A DNA stretch of 64,000 nucleotides from Zavarzinella sp. (GCA_041399155.1 JAWKTI010000001.1:806001-870000); one strand, 5' to 3'. Positions 27,632 through 36,855 are shown, counted from the stretch's first letter. Numbers and translations: made by a program. The notes: generated by a model not told the origin, from the sequence alone.

Positions 27632-29167
27632 ATGACCGACCTGCCAACGTTGTTAGAACAATTACGCCAAGCTCGTGTGCTCAATAACCAGCAAATCGCA
27701 GAACTTGTGGCACTACCAGAATATCTCAATGGCAATTCTGAAGGATTTTTGCAGCAGATTCTTGCTCGTGGCTGGATTAATAATTTTCAACGGGATGCCA
27801 TTTACGATGGCCGGGCCAGCGATCTGCTGATTAATGGCTACCAGTTGCTGGCGGTGCTGCAGGCGGGTAGCGATGGAACCCATTATCTGGCCTTTCATCC
27901 CAGCTTAAACAAAAATATCGATCTTTGGTGCGTCAATCCTGCCTGGCTGGGCACAGAATCAGTGGGGGATTTTGTCCAGCGCTGCGAACAAGTCACCAAT
28001 CTGAACTTTCCGGAAATTCGCACTGTTTACGATATTTTCGTGCACCAGGAAACGCCTTTTGTGGTGCAGGATTTTCTGGAAGATGCCCATCTGGCAAGCA
28101 TGATTGCCGAAATGGGGCCGTTACCACTGATTCTGGCAAACGATTATGCCCGACAGGCGGCAACCGGTTTAGCTGCTGCCCACGAACGTGGGATCGTCCA
28201 TGGCAAGTTGTCTCCTCGGTCGCTGATCGTGGCACCTGCCAAAAAAGGGGTCGATCAGAACGGCAGAGTCACGTTCCGACCGCTGCCAGGTGCCATTGTG
28301 CAACTGGTGGGGATCGGTTTGCAGCCACTTCGCCCACCCCTGAGCCAGATCCATGGTGAGCAGGAAGCAGAATTTGCTGAAATTGTTGATTTTCTGCCAC
28401 CAGAACGATTGCTGGATGCTCAACCCGACAAAGCGTGGGATATTTATGGTCTGGGTACAACCTTGTTTTACCTGCACACCGGCAAAAAACCGTTGGGTGG
28501 GTTATCGTTTACCGATGCGTTGCTGCAACTACACCACGCCAATCCAGAATCTCTGCACGCAATCCGCCCGGATTTACCAGAGGAACTGGTGCAGTTGATC
28601 CATGCGATGATGAGCCGGATTCCCGCAGAACGGCCTTCCATTTCAGAAGTGGTGGCAGTACTGGCCCGACAACAGGGGGTAAAATCACCTTCTCCGCAGG
28701 AACCCAGCCCACCCGGAGTGATGTTAGCCAGCGAAACAGGCTCGGATTTAACGGCACCACCCGTCGCCGAACCAGTGGGCCAACCAGTGCAGAACTGGGA
28801 GCAGGTGCAGCATATTCCCACGGGTGAGATGCTGCCTACTTTTGAACCACTGAACGAACATGATTTTCACGCGATTTCCCAAGGGGGGTATGATCATGCG
28901 GATGCATTCACCCATGACGAACTGGGTGCGGATGAGCCACGGGTAAGACGCACCCCACCACCCACGAAGGGGATCAATAAAATGTGGATCTTTGGGGGCT
29001 TAGCGCTTCACATTACTGCAACAATCGTTTGTATTGGTGGTCTGACAGGTGCGTTCAGCAGTTGTACCAGCGACGAAAAGGAAGAAGAACCGAAAGTTCA
29101 GAAAGTCGAGAAAGCACCCACTGCGAAGCCGACACCCAAGAAAAGACCTCGAAGAAACGAACCATAA
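27632..29167 (+). CDS. Membrane-anchored Ser/Thr kinase-like protein lacking catalytic residues
   Basis: Residues about 65-345 have a protein-kinase outline: hinge-like FVVQDFLEDAHLASMI, a catalytic-loop position reading HGKLSPRS (190-197) in place of HRDLKPEN, LVGIGLQP in place of DFG, FLPPERLLD for the APE region, and KAWDIYGLGTTLFYLHTGKKP for subdomain IX. No VAIK lysine is recognisable. The missing catalytic Asp and DFG indicate a pseudokinase. The first 60 residues form a helical domain seen before planctomycete kinases. A Pro/Glu-rich linker leads to one membrane helix (about 450-470) and a Lys-rich tail. The ATG at 27632 is preferred over 27617. Confidence 0.82.
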   Translation: MTDLPTLLEQLRQARVLNNQQIAELVALPEYLNGNSEGFLQQILARGWINNFQRDAIYDGRASDLLINGYQLLAVLQAGSDGTHYLAFHPSLNKNIDLWCVNPAWLGTESVGDFVQRCEQVTNLNFPEIRTVYDIFVHQETPFVVQDFLEDAHLASMIAEMGPLPLILANDYARQAATGLAAAHERGIVHGKLSPRSLIVAPAKKGVDQNGRVTFRPLPGAIVQLVGIGLQPLRPPLSQIHGEQEAEFAEIVDFLPPERLLDAQPDKAWDIYGLGTTLFYLHTGKKPLGGLSFTDALLQLHHANPESLHAIRPDLPEELVQLIHAMMSRIPAERPSISEVVAVLARQQGVKSPSPQEPSPPGVMLASETGSDLTAPPVAEPVGQPVQNWEQVQHIPTGEMLPTFEPLNEHDFHAISQGGYDHADAFTHDELGADEPRVRRTPPPTKGINKMWIFGGLALHITATIVCIGGLTGAFSSCTSDEKEEEPKVQKVEKAPTAKPTPKKRPRRNEP

Positions 29168-29197
29168 TTCCACATTCAGCTATATAAGCGATTGTTT

Positions 29198-30100
29198 ATG
29201 ATTAATTCGGTGGTTCTGTTAACTGACCCACGTTACGAGTTGCAGCATTCGGAAGATTGGTACGTCCAGAACATCCTTTTGGAAGACCAGTTACTGGCTA
29301 CTGAGCTGCAACGACTCGGTATTCGTTCGCGTCGGTGTGCGTGGTCGAATTATGTTCCCCTCTCGGGTGGGGATCAGTAACTGCTGTTTTTTCGCTCCAC
29401 GTGGGATTTTTTTGATCGGTTTGAGCAGTTTTCGGCGTGGCTGAAATCACTGAACGGATTGCCCACGTTAAATCCGTTGCCACTGATTGAGTGGAATACC
29501 GACAAGCAATATTTGAAAGACCTTCGCGAATCCGGGGTGGCAATTCCGGAAACCCGTTTCATTCAGCAGGATTCCGAGATTTCGCTCGAGTCCTTGTTCC
29601 TGGGTACCGGTTTTGCAGACGCAATTATCAAACCATTCGTTGGTGGTGCTGCGAAATCGACCTTTCGCATCGCTGTCAACGATTCCCCACAGTGGGAGAC
29701 AACGTGGCAAAACTGTCTGGCCCAGGGTGGCATGCTGTTTCAGGAGTTCGAGCCCGCAATTCAGCATAATGGTGAGATTTCTCTCATTTATTTTGGTGCG
29801 GAATACTCCCACGCGGTGATCAAGCGGGCAAAAGCAGGCGACTTTCGCGTTCAGGATGACCACGGTGGCACCGTTGCTGTTTATCATCCCAGTAAACATG
29901 CTGTCGAAATCGGTAGGCAAATCCTGTTGCAGGCCCCACAATTGCCTGCCTATGCCCGAGTGGATTTGTTGCCCGCTGATTACGAAACGTACTTGCTGAT
30001 GGAACTAGAATTAATCGAACCGGAGTTGTTTATGAGGTTTGCACCACCGAGTGCGGGGAAATTTGCCCACGTGGTAAAGAATTATATTATTTCAATTTAG
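29198..30100 (+). pseudogene. ATP-grasp enzyme gene interrupted by an in-frame TAA
   Basis: Two stretches in the same frame are separated by TAA at 29378-29380. The first has VLLTDPRYELQHSEDWYVQN and ends LSGGDQ. Directly after the stop the same frame reads LLFFRSTWDFFDRFEQFSAW, LNPLPLIEWNTDKQYL, then DAIIKPFVGGAAKSTFRI, LFQEFEPAIQHNGEISLIYF and YARVDLL, all characteristic of RimK/glutathione-synthetase-like ATP-grasp proteins. No frame change is needed, so a single base change or error explains the break. Without the stop the product would be 300 aa. The last half could be expressed separately only without the N-terminal domain. Confidence 0.85.
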
Positions 30101-30288
30101 CAATATTGTAAATTTGCGATATTGAAACATTGTTATATAGGTGAATTTCTGTGTTTCATATGAGTTTTTAGAGAATATTTTCGCTGGTAGTGCGTCTACA
30201 TCTATATGGACGTAATGATGACAGTCCCACGCTCAGGTTTTGTCATCACCAGCATCAAACTGTTGGTTGGGAGACCGGATTTCGTTTG

Positions 30289-30876
30289 ATGGAGAATGCC
30301 AAAAACCCAATGGAGTTCGTTGGGGATGGGAAATTAATTGAACTGGCGATCACGGGAGATCGACCGGCACTCAACCATATTTTCCAAAAATACCGCGACG
30401 ATGCCTATCGGGTGGCGTACCGTTTGTTGGGAAACAAGGAAGACGCACTGGATGCCATTCAGGAAGGATTTACGAAAGTTTTTCTGAAGTTGGAGACGTT
30501 TGAGTTTCGCAGCAGCCTGAAAACCTGGATTTTGCGTATTGTCACGAATTCTGCATTAGATTATGGTCGGAAGCGGCAGCGGGCGAAAACGCTGGTAGAA
30601 CGTGCGGGAAGTGAAGAATTTCAGGAATCCCCACCACGCATGGTGGAAGATCCTGCAAATGTGGCAGAGTACAGTGAAATGCGCTCGTCGCTCAACGGGG
30701 CTCTGATGCAACTGCCTGAAGCACAGCGTTCCGCTTTTACGCTTCATGTGGATGGGGGGCTTTCTTACGCGGAAATTGCAGAAGTTCTGGAAATTTCCAT
30801 TGGTACGGTAATGAGTCGGTTGTTTTATGCCCGACAGAAATTAAAGGGGTTGCTGAGTTGGCAGGTGGAATCATGA
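30289..30876 (+). CDS. ECF RNA polymerase sigma factor
   Basis: A 195-residue sigma-70 family protein with region 2 (HIFQKYRDDAYRVAYRLLGN, EDALDAIQEGFTKVFLKLET, FRSSLKTWILRIVTNSALDY) and region 4 (MQLPEAQRSAFTLHVDGGLS, YAEIAEVLEISIGTVMSRLF). Length and spacing are normal for ECF factors. The start at 30289 (MENAKNP) is the best ATG before region 2. An in-frame upstream start at 30190 would add residues with no family counterpart. It overlaps the following gene by ATGA, so the two are translated together, the usual sigma/anti-sigma arrangement. Confidence 0.95.
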   Translation: MENAKNPMEFVGDGKLIELAITGDRPALNHIFQKYRDDAYRVAYRLLGNKEDALDAIQEGFTKVFLKLETFEFRSSLKTWILRIVTNSALDYGRKRQRAKTLVERAGSEEFQESPPRMVEDPANVAEYSEMRSSLNGALMQLPEAQRSAFTLHVDGGLSYAEIAEVLEISIGTVMSRLFYARQKLKGLLSWQVES

Positions 30877-31496
30877 CAGACAGGGAATTCGAGGATCGCG
30901 ATGTGCTGGTGGCCGGGCTGGTTGATGGTGAATTGACTGCAGCCGAGTCTCGCGATGTTATTCTGGCGATCGAGTCATCGCCAGCCCTGGCTGAAGAACT
31001 GGCGAATCAGCGCAACTTCTCTCGCAACAGTGAGTTATGGCGACTGGTTGCCCCACCAATGCCAGATGCAGCCGATTGGGCTCGTGTGCAGCACAACGTA
31101 ATGCCCGCACCCCACGGTGGGGCGTTGCCACGTCGCTGGTGGGTGAATGGTTTCGCTGGTTTGCTGGCAGCAGCAGCCTGTGTGGCACTCTGGTTCGCAT
31201 ACTCTGGCGAAACGTTACAGGTAAGAACGGGCACCTACACCGTGCAGGCAGACTGGGAACCGATTGTGATGGCACAGCCAGAAGATATTCAGATTCTTGT
31301 CTTACCAGAATCAGCCGTATCAGCACTTCTGGTTGGAGAGCACCCGTTACAGGATGAAATACCGGTTTTTGCTCAAACAGCAGACATCAAGGTTCTTGGT
31401 TATGGCGACGATAATCAATTATTGAATACAAACGTCTGGAATCCCGAAGATCAATCGGCGACACCAGTTTTATTCAGGGCTTGGCAGGGTCGTTAA
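30873..31496 (+). CDS. Putative membrane anti-sigma factor
   Basis: The 207-residue product starts at ATG 30873, overlapping the sigma-factor stop by four bases, with AGGTGGA just upstream. The first 60 residues (LVAGLVDGELTAAESRDVIL, LAEELANQRNFSRNSELW) resemble the ASD-type N-terminal region of anti-sigma factors. It lacks the His-Cys-Cys zinc motif. One membrane helix follows (about 93-110, FAGLLAAAACVALWFAY), then an extracytoplasmic domain of about 95 residues. The role is inferred from topology and gene order rather than from a strong family match. Confidence 0.75.
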   Translation: MTDREFEDRDVLVAGLVDGELTAAESRDVILAIESSPALAEELANQRNFSRNSELWRLVAPPMPDAADWARVQHNVMPAPHGGALPRRWWVNGFAGLLAAAACVALWFAYSGETLQVRTGTYTVQADWEPIVMAQPEDIQILVLPESAVSALLVGEHPLQDEIPVFAQTADIKVLGYGDDNQLLNTNVWNPEDQSATPVLFRAWQGR

Positions 31497-31500
31497 TCAA

Positions 31501-31968
31501 ATGAAACTACACGCAAGTCTGTTCTTCGTTCTGCTGACGTGCTTTACCGCACTGACCCCCACCGCGGGCCTGGCGGACGAAAAGATCCGCATTCAGGTCA
31601 TGTCGGTGCTGGCCTGTTCGAGGAAGGCACCATCCGACGATCGGATGAAAGAGCTGGCGAAAGTACTGCAAAAAACATACCCGGAGCTGACCTGCGTCGA
31701 TCTGGCCCAGACGGCAACAGCCACCATCAAAGTTGGTGAAACAGCCTCCCTGGCACTGATCGACGGCCTGGAGATGAAAATTACCATCACCAGCGTGGAA
31801 AATAACGTGATCATTCTGAAAATCCACCCACCCAAAGTGGAACAAATCACGTACAAATCAAGTTGCGGTTGTTATTTCCCCATAGTAACACCCTACCAGA
31901 ACAAACAGGGCCGCCGCCTGATCGTCGCAATCATGGTCAAACAATGCGACAGCGCCCCACCGAAGTGA
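31501..31968 (+). CDS. Small secreted protein of the sigma operon
   Basis: A 155-residue protein with a clear signal peptide (MKLHASLFFVLLTCFTAL, cleavage near residue 25). The mature part is beta-rich (ATIKVGETASLALIDGLEMKI) and has five cysteines, including CGCYFP near the C-terminus. It is unrecognised. The pattern (IRIQVMSVLACSRK, VLQKTYPELTCVDL) looks like a small extracytoplasmic adaptor. It begins four bases after the anti-sigma stop, so it is the third gene of the ECF operon. Confidence 0.7.
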   Translation: MKLHASLFFVLLTCFTALTPTAGLADEKIRIQVMSVLACSRKAPSDDRMKELAKVLQKTYPELTCVDLAQTATATIKVGETASLALIDGLEMKITITSVENNVIILKIHPPKVEQITYKSSCGCYFPIVTPYQNKQGRRLIVAIMVKQCDSAPPK

Positions 31969-32039
31969 TCATCGTCTGACATTCTACCGTAGCATTTCTG
32001 TAACCATTTTGTGCAGTTTGTTGTTAAGGAGGAATGAAC

Positions 32040-32594
32040 ATGATTGCTACTGGAATGGATGACAACCAAAACCCCAGAGGTGAAAGCCTTCGTGACCGCC
32101 AGAGGGCATACATTCAGGAAGGCCTGCCAGGTTTACCCATATCGGAACTGATTAATTGTCTCTCTGAAGCAGCCTTTCAATTGGACGATCGCACGAATCC
32201 CCACGGGAATATCAAGCCGGATACGATTATCGTGGATGAAGATAGTGTCATTCTGGTTGATCATCTGGACGAACTGTTCTCATCGAACAAGGAGACCGCG
32301 ATTTCTGGAACGCCAATTTATATGGGCCCAGAAGTGTGGCGAGGAACACGGTTGCCCCACAGCGACCAGTATGCGTTGGCTTGTACCTATGCAGAACTTC
32401 GCACTGGCCACCCGCCCTTCATTGAGTCTGGCATCCTGGAGTTGATGCGGGCACATCTGGAGTGCAAACCGGATCTCACCGGTTGCCACGATGCGGAACG
32501 CCGCGTACTGGAAAGAGCCTTAGCAAAGGGTCCCGACAAGCGATATCCTTCGTGTGTCCGTTTCGTTGAGGAACTTAGACAAGCGGTGGCTTAG
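32040..32594 (+). CDS. Truncated kinase-like protein (C-lobe only, catalytic residues missing)
   Basis: A 184-residue protein with only the C-lobe of a protein kinase. The catalytic-loop position reads HGNIKPDT (55-62), with Asn in place of the catalytic Asp. The metal-binding DFG is replaced by DHL (74-76). The P+1/APE region is conserved as GTPIYMGPEVWRG, and SDQYALACTYAELRTGHPPF matches subdomain IX. No glycine-rich loop or N-lobe is present, so it cannot bind ATP in the normal way. It may be an adaptor or a decaying gene. TAAGGAGG lies seven bases before ATG 32040, an excellent site, which argues that it is expressed. Confidence 0.82.
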   Translation: MIATGMDDNQNPRGESLRDRQRAYIQEGLPGLPISELINCLSEAAFQLDDRTNPHGNIKPDTIIVDEDSVILVDHLDELFSSNKETAISGTPIYMGPEVWRGTRLPHSDQYALACTYAELRTGHPPFIESGILELMRAHLECKPDLTGCHDAERRVLERALAKGPDKRYPSCVRFVEELRQAVA

Positions 32595-32693
32595 AGACTC
32601 CATGAGGTAGCTGCTGACAATTCAATTTAACCCACATCCCCGCAAAATAGGTCAACTTGATTGGGTGGCCACGGACATAAAGTTTACTTTTGC

Positions 32694-32699
32694 TATAAT
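32694..32699 (+). promoter_or_regulatory. Candidate -10 box upstream of cysI
   Basis: A perfect TATAAT lies 49 bases before the cysI ATG, preceded by an AT-rich run. No strong -35 is visible. Just downstream, AGGGAT and ATCCCT form a small inverted repeat (about 32706-32720) that could be an operator, but no regulator is known. Confidence 0.35.
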
Positions 32700-32748
32700 C
32701 TTAGTAGGGATAGGATCCCTTTTTACTCTCTTGTAGACGAAATACAGA

Positions 32749-34461
32749 ATGACAAACGAGACCGAAAATACCCCACCGGAACCAAAATTATCACCTGTCG
32801 AAGGGATTAAATCCGCTTCTCGCTGGCTGCGTGGGCCGTTGATGGACGAACTGCAGCAGGATACGGATCATTTTTCCGAAGATGCCAAGCAATTATTAAA
32901 ATTTCATGGCAGTTACCAGCAGGAAGACCGCGACGCTCGGAAAAACCGCAGCAAAGAGGGGGTCGGCAAACATTACATGTTTATGATCCGCCTGAAATTA
33001 CCTGGCGGAACGATGACTGGTGCCCAGTATCTGGCAATGGACGAGATTGCGGACCGCCACGCCAACGGCTCCTTGCGGTTGACCACGCGGCAAAGCATCC
33101 AGTTTTATGGGATTCTGAAATCGAATCTGCGGCAGACAATTCGGGACATGAACGATGCCCTGATTTCCACTGTCGGTGCGTGTGGGGACATCAACCGGAA
33201 TGTGGTCGCCTGCTCCGCCCCACTGGGTGATCAGCCACGAAAAGAAAACCAGCGACTGGCGCTGGAAATCGCTGCCCACCTGGCGCCACGGTCGAAGGCA
33301 TACCACGATGTCTGGCTGAATGGAGAAAAAGTCAGTCCAGATGCCGAGCAGGAAGATGTAGAGCCGATCTACGGCAAAGTGTATCTGCCACGTAAGTTCA
33401 AGATTGCAATGGGTTTACCTCACGATAACTGTGTGGATCTCTTCGCACAGGACCTGGGGTTTCTCGCCCACATCGAAGGTGGGCAGGTGACCGGTTACAA
33501 CGTCTCTGTCGGTGGGGGATTTGGTCGCACCGCAGGGAAAGCAGAAACTTTTCCCCACCTCGGTCAGATGCTGTGCCACGTCAGCCCGGACGAAGTGGTC
33601 GCCACCGCAGAAGCTGTGGTCAAATTTTACCGTGATCACGGCAATCGTGCCGACCGCAAACGAGCCCGCATCAAGTACGTAGTGCACGATTGGGGGATTG
33701 ATAAAGTTCGCGAAGTGATTGCTCGCGATTATCTGCCCCACACATTGCGGATGCCAAAAGAATACGCCATTACTGGCGTTGATCTGCACCACGGCTGGCA
33801 GCCACAGGGCGATGGCAAGTGGTTTTTGGGCCTGAGCATCGCCAGCGGCCGGATTAAAGACGAAGGTAACTATCGCCTGCGCAGTGGTTTACGCAAAATC
33901 GTGCAGGATTACCGTGCGAATGTGAACATTACCACGCAGCAGGATTTGATTCTGGCTGATCTGGATCCCGCCCACCGTGGGGCAATCGATCAGTTGTTGG
34001 TGGAATACGGCATCCCTCGTCCCGAAAGCCTGCCACTGTTGCATCGCTGGAGCATGGCCTGCCCTGCGATCCCCACGTGCGGGCTGGCGATTTCGGAAAG
34101 TGAACGGGCTCTCCCACAGATTCTGGATGAATTCCAGTCCACCCTGGTGGAACTGGGGCTGGAGGAAGAAGCGATCAGCATTCGCATGACAGGCTGCCCC
34201 AACGGCTGTGCACGACCCTACAATTCGGATATTGGCCTGGTGGGCCGCAGTGGGGAGAAATACACCGTCTTCGTCGGTGGGGGGATTGCTGGTGACCGCC
34301 TGAACTTTGTCCTGCAGGACCTGGTCCCACGTGGAAATATTGTGCCAAACCTGAAAAAACTGTTTGTGGCTTACAAGTCGCAACGCCAGAATAATGAAGG
34401 CTTTGGTACCTGGTGTACCCGCACCAGCCTGGAAGAACTGCAAGCAATGTTTAATGCGTAA
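32749..34461 (+). CDS. cysI: Assimilatory sulfite reductase, siroheme-[4Fe-4S] subunit
   Basis: This 570-residue enzyme reduces sulfite to sulfide in sulfur assimilation. The two ferredoxin-like half domains are present, with RLTTRQSIQFYGI, NVVACSAP and KFKIAMGLPHDN as siroheme-binding segments. The cluster cysteines are in MACPAIPTCGLAIS (Cys438, Cys444) and TGCPNGCARPYNSDIGLVG (Cys483, Cys487), the C-x5-C/C-x3-C pattern. The length fits the CysI/NADPH-type subunit. The partner flavoprotein or ferredoxin gene is not nearby, so the electron donor is unknown. A nitrite reductase of the same family is less likely given the sequence around NVVACSAP. Confidence 0.92.
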   Translation: MTNETENTPPEPKLSPVEGIKSASRWLRGPLMDELQQDTDHFSEDAKQLLKFHGSYQQEDRDARKNRSKEGVGKHYMFMIRLKLPGGTMTGAQYLAMDEIADRHANGSLRLTTRQSIQFYGILKSNLRQTIRDMNDALISTVGACGDINRNVVACSAPLGDQPRKENQRLALEIAAHLAPRSKAYHDVWLNGEKVSPDAEQEDVEPIYGKVYLPRKFKIAMGLPHDNCVDLFAQDLGFLAHIEGGQVTGYNVSVGGGFGRTAGKAETFPHLGQMLCHVSPDEVVATAEAVVKFYRDHGNRADRKRARIKYVVHDWGIDKVREVIARDYLPHTLRMPKEYAITGVDLHHGWQPQGDGKWFLGLSIASGRIKDEGNYRLRSGLRKIVQDYRANVNITTQQDLILADLDPAHRGAIDQLLVEYGIPRPESLPLLHRWSMACPAIPTCGLAISESERALPQILDEFQSTLVELGLEEEAISIRMTGCPNGCARPYNSDIGLVGRSGEKYTVFVGGGIAGDRLNFVLQDLVPRGNIVPNLKKLFVAYKSQRQNNEGFGTWCTRTSLEELQAMFNA

Positions 34462-34519
34462 ACACGTTCTGCAGGAAGATCGGGCTTTTCTGACTTTCAT
34501 TTCGAATTCATTAAGCCTG

Positions 34520-34590
34520 CCTACATAGCCCGCAGCGTAAGCAAGGGTTCAGCCAGCAAGAACCCTTGCTTACGCTGCGGGCTATGTAGG
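34520..34590. terminator. Perfect 31-bp-arm hairpin, planctomycete intergenic repeat
   Basis: Arms 34520-34550 and 34560-34590 are exact reverse complements over 31 bases around a 9-base loop. They contain AGCCCGCAGCGTAAGCAAGG, which I recall as a very common dispersed repeat in planctomycete genomes. It lies between the convergent cysI and sulfatase genes and would form a very stable hairpin in either transcript, so it probably ends both. No T-run follows, and termination is inference. Confidence 0.75.
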
Positions 34591-34613
34591 AAAGCCTCGG
34601 ATTGTTCAGGCTC

Positions 34614-35945
34614 TCATGGCTTTTGCCATGGGGTGCTGCCACCAATCTGAATCTGTTTTCGCAACGCTTCTGACATTTCATTCAATATCTTTGGTTCTTT
34701 CGTGGCGAGATTCACTTTCTCCTGCGGGTCATTTTTGAGATTGTAAAGTTCCAGCGGGTGATACGGGTCGTTCTGCATCAGCTTCCAATCGCCTCGGATC
34801 AGTGCCTCATAACTTTTACCACCGTATGTTTTGCCTCCTTCCCGGCGGGTAAAGTAAAGATCGCGAGGTGTGCTGATCGTACCACCTTTCAGAATCGGCA
34901 CAAGGCTCTGGGCGTCGAGTTCTGCAGAGGTTTTTTGCCCCGCCAATTCCAGAAAAGTGGGAAACAGATCAAAATTGAGCCCCGCATAGTCGCTTTGGCT
35001 ACCAGGTTTGATCTGAGCAGGCCAGCGGATCATGAATGGAACACGCAGCCCACCGTCATAGTGATCCTGTTTGCCACCCCGCCAGGGCGTATTGTTTTGG
35101 GCATGTGGGACCGAGCCACCGTTATCTGCACAATATACCACCACGGTATTCTCATCAAGTCCGGCTTGCTTGAGAGCTGCCAGTACCTGTCCAATCCGAT
35201 CATCAAGATGCTCAACGAAAGCCACATTCTGTGCCCGTTTTTCAGAGAGGAGCGGATCCCGTTTCTTGACCTTTGCCAGCCAGTCTGCGGGTGGCTGAAT
35301 CGGGAAGTGAGGGGCATTATAGGCCAGATACAGAAAGAATGGTTTCTTCTCTTTGGCACGCTCATGTAAATAATCAACGGCCCATTCGGTGAAAAGATCA
35401 GTTGCATGTCCCTTGGGATCAATCACCTGATCGTTCAGCCGCATGTAGTTGTTCCCATGGCGACGGTGCGTCGTATAGCTATCCATCATGTCACCAAGAA
35501 ACCCGTGAAAATGGTCAAATCCACGCTCATTGGGTGTGTTGGGCGATTCCAGTCCAAGATGCCATTTCCCGATGATGCCTGTGTGATAGCCTATCTTCTT
35601 CAATTCATCGGCGATTGTTGGCACATTTGGTTTGAAATACCCCCATGAATCCTCCGGTTTGGTACGAATCACACCGGGCACACCCACACGATCTGGATAC
35701 CGCCCGGTCAGCAATGCCGCCCGCGAAGGTGAACAAACCGTGCAATTTGCCCGCATTCGGGTAAAAAGCATGCCTTCTTTCGCAATTCGATCGATGTTTG
35801 GAGTCCGCACATCAGACGCTTGATATGTCGAAACATCCCCATACCCATGATCATCAGCAAAGATCAGCAGAAAATTCGGTGGTGCGGCGGACGACTTGAC
35901 AACACAATTCAGCATGATTGCCAGTAACAAGAATGTTCTGCACAT
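34614..35945 (-). CDS. Secreted formylglycine-dependent sulfatase
   Basis: The 443-residue protein has a signal peptide (MCRTFLLLAIMLNCVVKSSA) and the sulfatase core: FADDHGYGDVSTY with metal ligands Asp31-Asp32, and CTVCSPSRAALLTGRYPDR with Cys71 in CxPSR, which is converted to formylglycine. GYHTGIIGKWHLG and ADNGGSVP follow, completing the metal and sulfate pocket. The family removes sulfate esters from polysaccharides or sulfated lipids, and planctomycetes carry many copies. It starts five bases after the PfkB kinase stop, so the two form an operon. The substrate is unknown. Confidence 0.94.
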   Translation of the reverse strand: MCRTFLLLAIMLNCVVKSSAAPPNFLLIFADDHGYGDVSTYQASDVRTPNIDRIAKEGMLFTRMRANCTVCSPSRAALLTGRYPDRVGVPGVIRTKPEDSWGYFKPNVPTIADELKKIGYHTGIIGKWHLGLESPNTPNERGFDHFHGFLGDMMDSYTTHRRHGNNYMRLNDQVIDPKGHATDLFTEWAVDYLHERAKEKKPFFLYLAYNAPHFPIQPPADWLAKVKKRDPLLSEKRAQNVAFVEHLDDRIGQVLAALKQAGLDENTVVVYCADNGGSVPHAQNNTPWRGGKQDHYDGGLRVPFMIRWPAQIKPGSQSDYAGLNFDLFPTFLELAGQKTSAELDAQSLVPILKGGTISTPRDLYFTRREGGKTYGGKSYEALIRGDWKLMQNDPYHPLELYNLKNDPQEKVNLATKEPKILNEMSEALRKQIQIGGSTPWQKP

Positions 35946-35949
35946 GAAA

Positions 35950-36855
35950 TTATCCTTTCAAAGGTGGAAAAGGGTTTTGAGAGTTTTTCGCTATCGGTGG
36001 TACGCCCCCGGAGTGGCTGCAGGTTTCCGCGGCAACTTCACAAGCATGTTGCAAAATCTCTGCAAGTGGCTTCCGTTGTAGCAGTCCAACGACGAAAGCC
36101 GCAGTGAATGAATCACCAGCCCCAACGGTATCAACCACGGTCGTCGGGATACCGTTCTGGACAATTACCTGATCTGGAGTGACCAGCATCGCACCATCCG
36201 CACCGCATGTCATCACGACCATTTCCAGAGATCCAACGTTCAGGAGGCGATGAAGTGCTTCACGCTCTTCAGTCAAAATGATACCACAGGCAGAGCATAC
36301 TGGTGCCAATTCATCGTCACTCAGTTTCAGAATGCTGGCGAGTTCAATTGATTCACGAATCAGATCAGCTTCATCGAACGGAGATCGCAGGTTGACATCC
36401 AGCACTCGGAGAATTTCTGCGTCTCGTGCAGTCGAAATCGCCTGTCGAATCGTCGCTCTGGACCGTGCACTGCGTTGCCCTAATGTGCCAAAGTAAATTG
36501 CATCCGCGGCACGGATTCGCATGTCGAAATCATCGTTCCAGGTGAGCCGATCCCAGGCACAATCTTCGTGGATGGTAAACGTGGGCTGGCCTTGAAGATC
36601 CAGCGTGACACGAACCGTACCAGTGGGGGCATCTTCAACAATTTGTACACAACTGACATCAATCTGATATTCTTTGAGCTTTTCCAGTGCTGCCCGCCCG
36701 TATTGATCACTTCCTACAGCGCTGATCAACGTAACATCCGCACCTCGTATAGCCGTGTGGCATGCAAAGTTTGCTGGCGCACCACCAAAGTGATCACCGT
36801 CTGGAAAGAGATCCCACAAAACCTCTCCAATCGAAATGATGGCTGGAATCTTCAT
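35950..36855 (-). CDS. PfkB-family carbohydrate kinase (fructokinase-like)
   Basis: A 301-residue sugar kinase of the ribokinase/PfkB fold. GEVLWDLFPDGDHFGGAPANFACHTA contains the substrate-binding GGAPAN of the fructokinase branch, AVGSDQYGRAALEKL follows, and the C-terminal signature DTVGAGDSFTAAFVVG carries the catalytic Asp and anion hole. The sequence KLSDDELAPV is also typical. It is transcribed ahead of the sulfatase and very close to it, which suggests a shared role in breaking down a sulfated sugar, by inference only. Confidence 0.9.
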   Translation of the reverse strand: MKIPAIISIGEVLWDLFPDGDHFGGAPANFACHTAIRGADVTLISAVGSDQYGRAALEKLKEYQIDVSCVQIVEDAPTGTVRVTLDLQGQPTFTIHEDCAWDRLTWNDDFDMRIRAADAIYFGTLGQRSARSRATIRQAISTARDAEILRVLDVNLRSPFDEADLIRESIELASILKLSDDELAPVCSACGIILTEEREALHRLLNVGSLEMVVMTCGADGAMLVTPDQVIVQNGIPTTVVDTVGAGDSFTAAFVVGLLQRKPLAEILQHACEVAAETCSHSGGVPPIAKNSQNPFPPLKG

